From assembly GCA_005882445.1 (NCBI GenBank), contig VBAN01000049.1:1-7138 (forward strand): a stretch of 7,138 nt of DNA, written 5' to 3'. The position numbers were made by a program, and so were the translations under genes. The notes beneath the pieces are model-generated. The model was not told the origin of the DNA. It saw only the letters and a list, made by a program, of their open reading frames with translations, and did no database searches. The stretch's first letter is position 1; each line of letters opens with the position of its first letter. Positions 1-6,179 of the stretch are shown here, in pieces. This DNA is from Candidatus Segetimicrobium genomatis. Lineage in GTDB: Bacteria > Sysuimicrobiota > Sysuimicrobiia > Sysuimicrobiales > Segetimicrobiaceae.

Positions 1-1
1 C

Positions 2-544
2 GCCCCGCGTCCGAGGACCGGACTCCCCCCGCGTCCGAGCACAGCGCCCGCCTCGCGTCCGAACGCGAGCGCCACGTCGCGACTGAACTCGCCGGCGCTT
101 CAGCCGGCGCCCGAACACCGTGTTGCTCCCGGCGTGCCCGAGCTTCCCAAGGCCGCGGTGCCCCAGCGCAGCGCCCTCGCGCCGGCGAGCATCGTCCGGA
201 TCGCCACCCGCTACCTCGGGAGGCCGTATCAACCGTCGGGGACCGGATTGAATGGATTCGACTGCTCGGGGCTGGTCTCGCGCGTCTACGGGGAGGCCGG
301 GCGGATGCTGCCGCGCACCTCGTACGGCCAGTACCAGACCGGCACGCCGGTGTCGAGAGCGGCGCACGTTCCGGGAGACCTCGTCTTCTTCCAGACCACC
401 GACCCCGGACCGTCACACGTGGGCATCTACGTCGGGAACGGTCAATTCATTCATGCCTCGTACTCCCGGGGCGTGGTCGTTTCCTCGATCGACGAGCCCT
501 ACTTTCGGGATCGGTACCTGGGGGCCCGCCGCATCCCGCTATAG
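2..544 (+). CDS. NlpC/P60 family cell-wall endopeptidase, 5' end outside window
   Basis: Secreted cysteine peptidase of the NlpC/P60 family, whose members usually cut the bond between D-Glu (or D-iGln) and the diamino acid in peptidoglycan stem peptides. Numbered from a GTG at 134, the nucleophile is Cys44 in FDCSGLV, the general base His95 in PSHVGIYVG, and the third polar residue His107 in FIHAS. PGDLVFF at 80-86 is also typical. The domain fills roughly residues 18-136 and ends normally. The GTG at 134 has no Shine-Dalgarno, and the frame is open back to position 2, so I treat the gene as truncated by the window edge. The extra 44 codons read as a Pro/Ser/Arg/Ala-rich linker. Family members often carry LysM, SH3 or coiled-coil domains before such a linker, but none is visible here. 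The stop TAG (542-544) overlaps the tail of the convergent transporter gene by 6 nt. Family certain; full length and localisation inferred. Confidence 0.9.
   Translation, partial: APRPRTGLPPRPSTAPASRPNASATSRLNSPALQPAPEHRVAPGVPELPKAAVPQRSALAPASIVRIATRYLGRPYQPSGTGLNGFDCSGLVSRVYGEAGRMLPRTSYGQYQTGTPVSRAAHVPGDLVFFQTTDPGPSHVGIYVGNGQFIHASYSRGVVVSSIDEPYFRDRYLGARRIPL
5..100 (+). repeat. Degenerate 24-nt (8-codon) tandem repeat in NlpC/P60 linker
   Basis: Units begin at 5, 29, 53 and 77. The first three open with CCGCGTCCGAG, CCGCGTCCGAG and TCGCGTCCGAA, exactly 24 nt apart; the fourth opens with TCGCGACTGAA. In the NlpC/P60 frame they read PRPRTGLP, PRPSTAPA, SRPNASAT and SRLNSPAL, a decaying (P/S)R(P/L)x-x4 pattern. 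The in-frame period supports coding upstream of the GTG at 134. More copies may lie left of the window. Confidence 0.65.
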
Positions 545-1714
545 CCCGAGCCTCGCGCGGCCCGCGGTCAGATAGCACAACGTCGTTCCAACCACCAAGC
601 CCACCAGGTATCCATACGGCAGGCCGCCGGCCAGCAACCCCACCAGGACGGCGATCGGGAAGTTCCCGTTGACGGTGACGGTATCGCGGATCAGCAGCAT
701 GATCCTCAGTCCCTCGATCAACAGCAGCACGCCCAGGATCGGCAGAGGGAACACCTGCACGATCTGCCCGAAGCTCCCGCTGAAGAACAGGCCGAGGATC
801 AGGTACAGCAGGCCGTACAGGATGACCGAGCCGCCCGTTCGGGCGCCGAAGGCGTAGTGCCCCATCATGCCGCCGGAGCCGTGGCAGGTAGGAATTCCTC
901 CGAAGAACGGGTTGATCAGGTTCATCAGCGAGTAGGTGAACCCGATGCTGCGCACGCCGATCCGCCGCTCTGGGAAGAGATCCTTGACGATCTGCTGCGT
1001 GGCCAGCACGGAGTTGCCGAGCGAGAGCGAGATCTGCGGCAGCGCGAGCACCACCAGGCCGGTCAGCAGATCCTGCGGTCCCGGCCGGTAGAGGTGGGGC
1101 AGACGAACGCCGATCCCCTGCGCGAGGGCCGCGGCGTTCACCTTGAACGCCAGCGCGTAGGCCGCGCCCACGGCGACGACGACCAACGCCGCCGGATACC
1201 GCCGATTCTCGATGAGCAGCAGGATGATGACAAACGCCAGGGCCGCCAGGGCATACCCCCTCACCCCGTCCGCCTGGATGTACTGTCTGAGGGCCAGCGT
1301 GGTCAATTGCAGCCCCAGGCCGAATTGAATGCCCCGCACCACCGCCTTGGGCACGACCCGCGCCAGCCAGTTGATCGAGCCGGTGAGGGTGAGGGCCAGC
1401 ATCAAGAGGCCGATCGCCAGTCCGCCGCCGTAGAGGAGGCTGCCGCTCAGCTTTTGGGTGATCACCAGGGCGGCCACGGCCTTCAGCGGCTGAACGGGCA
1501 TCGGCATCCGGTACCGCAGGGCGGTGAGGACCTGCATGGCGCCGAACAGCACGAGCACGCTCGCGCTGTCGAGCTTCGCCGCGATGATCATGCCCACGAT
1601 GAGCGGCAGGTCGGTGCCGATGTCGCCGAACGCCCCTGCCAGCTCATTGCGGTCGAACCGGATCTCGCCCTCGCGGCGGGCCGGGTGGGAGTCGACGGTG
1701 ATCGCTTCGTTCAT
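539..1714 (-). CDS. MOT1/SulP-type molybdate or sulfate transporter
   Basis: Integral membrane protein of 391 residues with about ten to twelve hydrophobic segments and a short cytoplasmic-looking N-terminus (residues 1-20, rich in Arg and Glu). The MOT1 signature blocks are all present: FGDIGTDLPL at 29-38, PMPVQPLKAVAA at 71-82, LPQISLSLGNSVLA at 225-238, and the Gly/His-rich block 272-294 beginning GGIPTCHGSGG. MOT1 proteins are relatives of SulP sulfate permeases and carry molybdate in algae and plants. Bacterial members are annotated as putative sulfate/molybdate transporters, so molybdate is likely but not proven. No STAS domain is present, which fits MOT1 rather than classical SulP. 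The ATG at 1714 is the only ATG, GTG or TTG start before an in-frame stop upstream, yet it has no Shine-Dalgarno; a small upstream ORF ends on it. The gene diverges from murT and converges on the NlpC/P60 gene, with TAG at 541-539. Confidence 0.9.
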   Translation of the reverse strand: MNEAITVDSHPARREGEIRFDRNELAGAFGDIGTDLPLIVGMIIAAKLDSASVLVLFGAMQVLTALRYRMPMPVQPLKAVAALVITQKLSGSLLYGGGLAIGLLMLALTLTGSINWLARVVPKAVVRGIQFGLGLQLTTLALRQYIQADGVRGYALAALAFVIILLLIENRRYPAALVVVAVGAAYALAFKVNAAALAQGIGVRLPHLYRPGPQDLLTGLVVLALPQISLSLGNSVLATQQIVKDLFPERRIGVRSIGFTYSLMNLINPFFGGIPTCHGSGGMMGHYAFGARTGGSVILYGLLYLILGLFFSGSFGQIVQVFPLPILGVLLLIEGLRIMLLIRDTVTVNGNFPIAVLVGLLAGGLPYGYLVGLVVGTTLCYLTAGRARLGL

Positions 1715-1752
1715 CGGGCGGTCTGTGGCTCGCCTGGGGGCTTGCCGATCAT
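1711..1752 (-). CDS. Possible 13-residue leader peptide ORF ahead of the MOT1-type transporter
   Basis: On the minus strand an ATG at 1752-1750 opens a 13-codon frame, MIGKPPGEPQTAR. It ends in TGA at 1713-1711, overlapping the transporter ATG (1714-1712) as ATGA. A GGAAG lies 3 nt before its start, a weak and rather close ribosome site. The transporter's own ATG lacks a Shine-Dalgarno, so translation could be coupled through this ORF. The peptide holds Pro-Pro-Gly, a known slow motif for ribosomes that is relieved by EF-P. It is not recognised as any known leader. An ORF this short can arise by chance, so it is offered as a candidate only. Confidence 0.3.
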   Translation of the reverse strand: MIGKPPGEPQTAR

Positions 1753-1791
1753 GACTTCCGTGGACTTGATCACGGCCACGACTATCCTAGC

Positions 1792-1811
1792 ATAATAGGG
1801 GATAATAGAGG
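1792..1811. repeat. 10-bp tandem direct repeat ATAATAGGGG / ATAATAGAGG
   Basis: Two adjacent 10-bp units match at 9 of 10 positions, and together they form most of the AT-rich island between the divergent genes. A 10-bp period is about one helical turn, so a bound protein would see both copies on the same face. Each copy also supplies a -10-like hexamer on each strand (CATAAT and GATAAT on +, TATTAT on -). Confidence 0.6.
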
Positions 1812-1859
1812 CCTAAACGGGTACAGCGCAGGGCGAACGCGCGGTCCGCCCGCGCCGTG

Positions 1860-1866
1860 AGGAGGG
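1860..1866 (+). promoter_or_regulatory. Shine-Dalgarno of murT
   Basis: AGGAGGG at 1860-1866 is the strongest ribosome-binding match seen in the window. It lies 12 nt before the murT ATG at 1879, slightly long, and only 1 nt before another ATG at 1868, too close to use. An in-frame TGA at 1858-1860 excludes any earlier murT start, so 1879 stands. Confidence 0.6.
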
Positions 1867-1878
1867 TATGAAATCGGC

Positions 1879-3264
1879 ATGCGCCTCAGCACGGCCATCG
1901 CACTCGGGAAAGCGACCGCCACTCTGAGCCGGCGCCTGCATCGGGGCGGGGGGACGACGATGCCGGGCCGCGTCGCGAGGGCCGTGGAGCCGCGCGTCCT
2001 CCCGCTCCTCTCCCGGCGCCTCCGGTATGGGAGCGTGATCGTCGCCGGCACGAACGGGAAAACCACGACCGCCCGGCTCCTGGCGCACATCATGGAGGCG
2101 CTCGGCCGCGTCCCGGTGCACAATCGGGCCGGCGCCAACCTGGCCGCCGGTATCGCCTCGGCGCTGGTGGAGCACGCCGACCTCTTCGGGCGGCCGTCGG
2201 GAGATGTCGGCATCTTCGAGGTCGACGAAGCCACGGTCCCTCGGGTGGTCCCGCACCTCGCGCCTCGGGTGATGATCTTCACGAACCTGTTCCGGGATCA
2301 ACTGGATCGCTACGGCGAGATCGATCACATTGCCGGGCTGTGGCGCGCGACCGGCGAAGCCCTGCGGCCGGATGGCGTGGTGGTGGCGAACGGCGACGAC
2401 CCGCTCGTGTACGACGCGGTCCGGGGGCTGCCGGGACGGCTCGTAACGTTCGGGATCGAGGACGAGCGCCACGCGCTGCCGGCGATCGAGCATACCGCGG
2501 AGGCGCGCTACTGTTATCGGTGCGGGACGCCCTACGCGTACGCCTGGACCTACTTCGGCCACATGGGCCGGTACCGGTGCCCGACGTGCGGCACCGGCCG
2601 TCCTCCGATCGACCTCGCCGCCCGCGACATCGTGCTTGCCGGCGCCGATGGCGCGAGCTTCACGCTGGCCCCCTCCGGTGGAGGGCAGACGGCCCGGATC
2701 ACCACCGTGCTGCCCGGGCTGTACAATGTCTACAATGTCCTGGCGGCCTCAGCGGCGGCCCTCGAGATGGGCGCCCCCATCGATCGGGTGGCGGAGGCGC
2801 TCGCATCCTTCGCGCCGGCCTTCGGCCGGGCCGAGCGGGTCGTCGCCGGCGGAGCGGAGCTCAGGTTGTTGCTCTCCAAGAACCCCGCGGGGTTCAACGA
2901 GGTCCTGCGCACGGTGCTGTCGGGAGGCCCCCTGCCGGCGGTGCTCATCGCCATCAACGACAACATCGCCGACGGCCGCGACGTTTCGTGGCTCTGGGAC
3001 GTCGAGTTCGAGATGCTGGCCGGGCGCGTCGCGCACGTGGTGGTGACCGGACTGCGCGCCGAGGACATGGCCCTGCGGCTCCGGTACGCCGGGCTGGCGG
3101 AGGGGGCGATCGAGGTGCAGCGCGACTACGAGCCCGCGCTGCGCGCCGCTCTGGCGCGCGCCGCCGGCCGGCCGCTCTTCGTGCTCCCCACCTACACCGC
3201 GATGCTGGCGCTCCGGGAGGTGCTGCAGCGATGGGGAGCGGTGGGGAGGTTCTGGGAGCATTGA
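1879..3264 (+). CDS. murT: Lipid II isoglutaminyl synthase, Mur-ligase-like subunit MurT
   Basis: Cytoplasmic ATP-using subunit of the MurT-GatD complex, which amidates the alpha-carboxylate of D-iGlu in lipid II to D-iGln with ammonia from glutamine. The Mur-ligase P-loop GTNGKTTT is at residues 57-64 and the central ATP-binding part at about 110-190. A four-cysteine zinc-ribbon insert typical of MurT, CYRCG and CPTCG, gives C212, C215, C234 and C237. LYNVYNVLAA (281-290) is the conserved Mur element. The C-terminal MurT domain (DUF1727) includes LLSKNPAGFNE (331-341) and NDNIADGRDVSWLWD (360-374). The Asp-rich DGRDVSW segment should hold the Asp that completes the GatD catalytic triad in the S. 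aureus complex. At 461 residues the length is usual or slightly long. The stop overlaps the start of gatD, as expected for subunits made in equal amounts. No key residue appears lost. Confidence 0.96.
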   Translation: MRLSTAIALGKATATLSRRLHRGGGTTMPGRVARAVEPRVLPLLSRRLRYGSVIVAGTNGKTTTARLLAHIMEALGRVPVHNRAGANLAAGIASALVEHADLFGRPSGDVGIFEVDEATVPRVVPHLAPRVMIFTNLFRDQLDRYGEIDHIAGLWRATGEALRPDGVVVANGDDPLVYDAVRGLPGRLVTFGIEDERHALPAIEHTAEARYCYRCGTPYAYAWTYFGHMGRYRCPTCGTGRPPIDLAARDIVLAGADGASFTLAPSGGGQTARITTVLPGLYNVYNVLAASAAALEMGAPIDRVAEALASFAPAFGRAERVVAGGAELRLLLSKNPAGFNEVLRTVLSGGPLPAVLIAINDNIADGRDVSWLWDVEFEMLAGRVAHVVVTGLRAEDMALRLRYAGLAEGAIEVQRDYEPALRAALARAAGRPLFVLPTYTAMLALREVLQRWGAVGRFWEH

Positions 3265-4040
3265 CGGACGGTCCCGCGCTGCGCATCTGCCATCTCTACC
3301 CCGATCTCCTGAACCTGTACGGAGACCGCGGAAACATCATGGTGCTGACCCAGCGGGCGCGCTGGCGCGGGCTGCCGGTCGCGGTGACCAGCGTGGGGCT
3401 CGGCGAGCCGCTCGACCCGGCCGGCGCGGACTTCTTTTTCATCGGCGGCGGCGAGGACCGGCAGCAGCGGATCGCCGCGGACGATCTCTGCCGGCGCAAA
3501 CGCGGGCCGCTCCAGGATGCGGTCGCGGACGGGGCCGTGGTCCTGGCCGTGTGCGGAGGCTACCAGCTCGTGGGCCGCTACTACCGGCCGGCCGAAGGTG
3601 AGGACCTGCCGGGGGTGGGCCTGCTCGATCTCTGGACGGAGCACCCGGGGCCGGCCGCCCGCCGGTTGATCGGCAACCTGGTGATCGAGGTCGAGGGGAT
3701 GGACGCCCCGCTGATCGGGTTCGAGAACCACGGAGGCCGGACGCGCCTCGGGCCGGGAGCGCGCCCGCTCGGGCGCGTGCGCACGGGCTTCGGCAACAAC
3801 GGCGAAGACGGGTGGGAAGGCGCCACCGACCGCCGGGTGTACGGCACGTACCTGCACGGTCCCCTGCTGCCGAAGAATCCGGCGTTCGCCGACCGCCTCA
3901 TCGCGGAAGCGGTGAGCCGGCGCCACCCGGGGTTCACGCTCGCGCCGCTTTCCGACGGCAACGCCGCGCGGGCGCGGGAGGTCATGCTGGCCCGGCTGGG
4001 GACACCGGCCGGGAAGTCGGCGCGCGCCCGGGTGGAGTAG
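3231..4040 (+). CDS. gatD: Lipid II isoglutaminyl synthase, glutaminase subunit GatD
   Basis: Class I glutamine amidotransferase (CobB/CobQ-like) that releases ammonia from glutamine and feeds it to MurT. From the ATG at 3231 the protein has 269 residues. The GatD N-terminal signature ICHLYPDLLNLYGDRGN is at 19-35 and FFFIGGGEDRQQ at 68-79. The nucleophile is Cys108 in LAVCGGYQLVG, ENHGGRTRLG lies at 165-174, and the catalytic His209 is in GTYLHGPLLPKNP. The third triad residue comes from MurT in the known complex. Two starts are possible. ATG 3231 has GGGAGG 10 nt upstream and a 34-nt overlap with murT. TTG 3261 overlaps the murT stop as TTGA and gives 259 residues, an N-terminus closer to known GatD proteins. 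The ATG is given here, but the choice is open. The C-terminal tail after about residue 255 (Ala/Arg-rich) looks non-conserved. Confidence 0.93.
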   Translation: MGSGGEVLGALTDGPALRICHLYPDLLNLYGDRGNIMVLTQRARWRGLPVAVTSVGLGEPLDPAGADFFFIGGGEDRQQRIAADDLCRRKRGPLQDAVADGAVVLAVCGGYQLVGRYYRPAEGEDLPGVGLLDLWTEHPGPAARRLIGNLVIEVEGMDAPLIGFENHGGRTRLGPGARPLGRVRTGFGNNGEDGWEGATDRRVYGTYLHGPLLPKNPAFADRLIAEAVSRRHPGFTLAPLSDGNAARAREVMLARLGTPAGKSARARVE

Positions 4041-4086
4041 GCTGGCGGAAGCTCGCTGGTACGGGATCAACCGCGCGCTGTTTCGT

Positions 4087-5265
4087 GTGGCCGCGGTCGT
4101 CGGCGTGGCGGAGCTCGGGTTCGCGACGGTGATCCCGTTGTTGCCGCTGTACCTCAAGGGACGCCTGGGGGCGAGCGCCACGCTGATCGGCGTCGTGGTG
4201 GCGACCTTCGCCGCGGTGGAGACGGTGTTCAAGACGACCTGGGGGAGCCTCGCCGACCGGATCGGGAGCCGCCCGGTGATCGTCGGGGGGCTGCTCCTCA
4301 GCAGCACCGCCCCCGTGCTCATGACCCTCCTGCGCTCCGCGTGGTTCTTTGTGCCGCTGCGCCTGATCGACGGGATGGGCAGCGCCGCCCTCTGGCCGGC
4401 CGCGGCGGCGGCGATCGCCGACCGGGCCGAAGGAGCGGAACGTGCCACGGCGATGGGCACGCTGAACATGTGCTTTCTCACGGGGCTCGCGCTCGGGCCG
4501 AGCCTGGGCCTCTTTGTCTCGGGTTCGTTCGGCAGCTACACGCCCGGTTTTTATCTCGCGAGCGCGCTCCTGCTGGGCGCCGCCGGGCTCGCCCTGCTCG
4601 TCTTCCGAGACGGCGACCACCGCGGCCGCCTCGCCGACCACCGGACGCGCGGGGCGCGGGCCGGCGGATTCGTCCAGGCGATCCGCTCCCCCGTGTTCCG
4701 GGCGATGCTCCTCGTCGCGTTTGTCCAGATGATCGGGGTGGGCCTGCTCGCGCCCATCCTCGTGATCTACGCGCATGACATCGTCCGGCTCAGCGACCGG
4801 TGGATCGGATCGCTGTTTCTGGTGATGGTCCTGGCGGTCGCGCTGGCCTCGATCCCGGGCGGGCGGCTGGCGGACCGGGCCGGCCGGTCCCGGGCCGTGG
4901 TGTGGGGGATGGCTCTCGCCAGCGCGGGGATGTGGCTGCTGCCCCTGGCGGGCCGCGGCAATCTCCTCGTGCTGGGGGTGGCGGCGCTGCTGCTGGGGGG
5001 AAGTTACGCGGTCTCGTCGCCGGCGTGGCTGGCGTTGATGAGCGAGACCGCGCCGCGCGGCAGCACGGGGATGGCCATGGGGGCGTCGGAGACCGCGCAG
5101 GGGGCCGGGCTCATCATCGGACCGCTTCTCGGCGGTTTCCTGTACGATCATGTGGGGCCCCAGGCGCCCTTCGTCGGGAGCGCCGTGCTGCTCACGGCGG
5201 GCACCGTCTTCGCGATATCGGTGCTCAAGTTGAGGTCCGGGAGGCGGTGCGGCGGGGCATCATGA
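4087..5265 (+). CDS. Major facilitator superfamily transporter, exporter-like
   Basis: Twelve-helix-type MFS membrane protein, 392 residues from GTG 4087. Motif A, GSLADRIGSRP, is at 53-63 in the loop between helices 2 and 3, and a second copy, GGRLADRAGRSR, at 258-269 marks the equivalent loop of the second half. GLALGPSLGLF (133-143) resembles motif C of proton-driven antiporters, and GLIIGPLLGG (341-350) is its counterpart in helix 11. This pattern suits drug or metabolite efflux, but the substrate cannot be read from sequence. The 5' end is odd. GTG 4087 is the only ATG, GTG or TTG in frame after the upstream stop (TGA 3913), has no Shine-Dalgarno, and leaves helix 1 with no leading tail. 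The frame just before it reads WYGINRALFR like real protein, so a CTG at 4042 is an alternative. The stop overlaps the next gene as ATGA. Confidence 0.88.
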   Translation: MAAVVGVAELGFATVIPLLPLYLKGRLGASATLIGVVVATFAAVETVFKTTWGSLADRIGSRPVIVGGLLLSSTAPVLMTLLRSAWFFVPLRLIDGMGSAALWPAAAAAIADRAEGAERATAMGTLNMCFLTGLALGPSLGLFVSGSFGSYTPGFYLASALLLGAAGLALLVFRDGDHRGRLADHRTRGARAGGFVQAIRSPVFRAMLLVAFVQMIGVGLLAPILVIYAHDIVRLSDRWIGSLFLVMVLAVALASIPGGRLADRAGRSRAVVWGMALASAGMWLLPLAGRGNLLVLGVAALLLGGSYAVSSPAWLALMSETAPRGSTGMAMGASETAQGAGLIIGPLLGGFLYDHVGPQAPFVGSAVLLTAGTVFAISVLKLRSGRRCGGAS

Positions 5266-6167
5266 ACAGGTGCAGACCCGGGCTGTCGTCTCGCAGCCGG
5301 GGAAGGGGAGTCGGGACGGTGGGCGGAGGGGGACGGTCGGCGCCGGTTCTTGCCGTGGCAGCGCTTGTGGCGCTCGTGTTCGCCTGCGCGCCGGCCGGCG
5401 CGGCCCCGGCGAACGCGGTCCCGGGGAGCGAGAAAGCCCTGATGAGCGCGGGGATCGCGGCCTACCAGGCCGGAGCCCCCATTCAGGCGCTTCGGGCATT
5501 TGCCGAAGCGGTCGCCAAGGCGCCCAAGGACTCGCTCCCTGCGTTGTGGGCCGGAACAGCCGCGATGGCGGCCAAGGGGTGGGAAGAGGCGCGCGCATAT
5601 TTCCATGAGGCCCTCCGCCGCCCGCACACGATCGAGGAAGGCCGCCTGGCTGAAGCCTGGCTCCTGCGGCTCGATGCCCTGTCCGCTCCCGTTCCAGCGT
5701 CCGTCGACCGTTCGGTCGATGCGCAAGAGGGGATCGCAAAGCTCGCCCTCTGGTCCAATCCGCGCCTGACGGTGGGCCAGGCCCGCTGGATCGGGATCGC
5801 CGTGGAGACCGCGGCGCGCCAGCAGGAGATCGACCCCTGGCTGCTCGCCGCGCTGATCTACATCGAGAGCCGGTTCGACCACCAGTCCATCAGCCGGGCA
5901 GGCGCCCTGGGGCTCGGTCAGCTCATGCCCGGCACCGCGCGGGCCGCGGGGGTCGACCCCGCCGACCCGTGGCAGAACGTGCTGGGCTCCGCATCGGTGC
6001 TTCGGTGGAACTATCGCGAATTTCGGACCTGGCCGCTCGCGCTCGCCGCATACAACGCCGGGAGCGACGCGGTGCGGCGCTACGGAGGAATCCCACCGTA
6101 CCCCGAGACCCAGTGGTATGTGCGCGCGGTGTTGTGGGTGCACAGTCAGATCCGGCGGGGCAACTAG
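5262..6167 (+). CDS. Secreted lytic transglycosylase, TPR-like plus SLT domain
   Basis: Exported enzyme predicted to cut the MurNAc-GlcNAc bond of peptidoglycan with formation of a 1,6-anhydro end. Residues 1-26 are Arg/Gly-rich and positive, followed by a hydrophobic stretch at about 27-45. Cleavage could be by signal peptidase I near AGAAPA (45-50), or at Cys42 if VFAC acts as a poor lipobox. Residues about 55-135 form a TPR-like helical repeat region (AGIAAYQAGAPIQALRAFAEAV, then a WEEARAYFHEAL segment). The SLT domain at about 172-295 has catalytic Glu202 in YIESRFD, GLGQLMPGTA at 217-226, and AAYNAG at 262-267, all intact. Its 301 residues are shorter than E. coli Slt70 and nearer the compact SLT enzymes of Gram-positive and related bacteria. 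The ATG overlaps the MFS stop by 4 nt, so translation is probably coupled. The open frame upstream of 5262 is a shadow of the MFS gene. Confidence 0.92.
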   Translation: MNRCRPGLSSRSRGRGVGTVGGGGRSAPVLAVAALVALVFACAPAGAAPANAVPGSEKALMSAGIAAYQAGAPIQALRAFAEAVAKAPKDSLPALWAGTAAMAAKGWEEARAYFHEALRRPHTIEEGRLAEAWLLRLDALSAPVPASVDRSVDAQEGIAKLALWSNPRLTVGQARWIGIAVETAARQQEIDPWLLAALIYIESRFDHQSISRAGALGLGQLMPGTARAAGVDPADPWQNVLGSASVLRWNYREFRTWPLALAAYNAGSDAVRRYGGIPPYPETQWYVRAVLWVHSQIRRGN

Positions 6168-6179
6168 GGGGCGGCAGTG

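Larger units (their letters stand above)
1715..1878 (+). promoter_or_regulatory. Divergent control region between the MOT1-type transporter and murT
   Basis: This is the only sizeable non-coding gap before 6744, and its 1781-1812 part is clearly AT-rich against a GC-rich background. On the + strand, TTGATC (1766-1771) is followed by TAGCAT (16-nt spacer) or CATAAT (1791-1796, 19-nt spacer), with GATAAT at 1801-1806. On the - strand, TATTAT occurs at 1797-1792 and 1807-1802. Either set would give a leader of about 70-80 nt for each gene. The -35 matches are weak in both directions, so exact start sites are not claimed. No ModE-type operator or known riboswitch was recognised. Confidence 0.45.

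Noticed and set aside
857..1795. Plus-strand frame of 312 codons opposite the MOT1-type transporter
   Set aside because: Gln/His/Arg-rich translation is the usual antisense of a hydrophobic membrane protein; the minus strand has the MOT1 signatures.
1868..1927. Small ORF beginning at ATG 1868 (19 residues) overlapping the murT start
   Set aside because: The Shine-Dalgarno is only 1 nt away, too close to drive it, and the peptide is unremarkable.
1813..2562. Minus-strand frame opposite the start of murT
   Set aside because: Shadow of murT; no domain, and it would cover the divergent control region.
2722..2739. Perfect 9-bp direct repeat TACAATGTC twice
   Set aside because: It encodes the YNVYNV part of a conserved Mur-ligase motif, so protein sequence explains it.
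2340..3230. Upstream extension of the gatD frame as an extra domain
   Set aside because: This part lies wholly inside murT and translates to Arg/Gly-rich low-complexity sequence; GatD begins at 3231 or 3261.
3192..4481. Minus-strand frame opposite gatD and the MFS start
   Set aside because: Shadow of gatD, whose catalytic motifs are intact on the + strand.
3982..5151. Long minus-strand frame opposite the MFS gene
   Set aside because: Arg/Glu/Pro-rich shadow translation with no family features; the MFS motifs on the + strand explain the sequence.
4800..5261. Upstream extension of the transglycosylase frame inside the MFS gene
   Set aside because: Low-complexity shadow of MFS codons; the ATG at 5262 is followed by a proper signal peptide.
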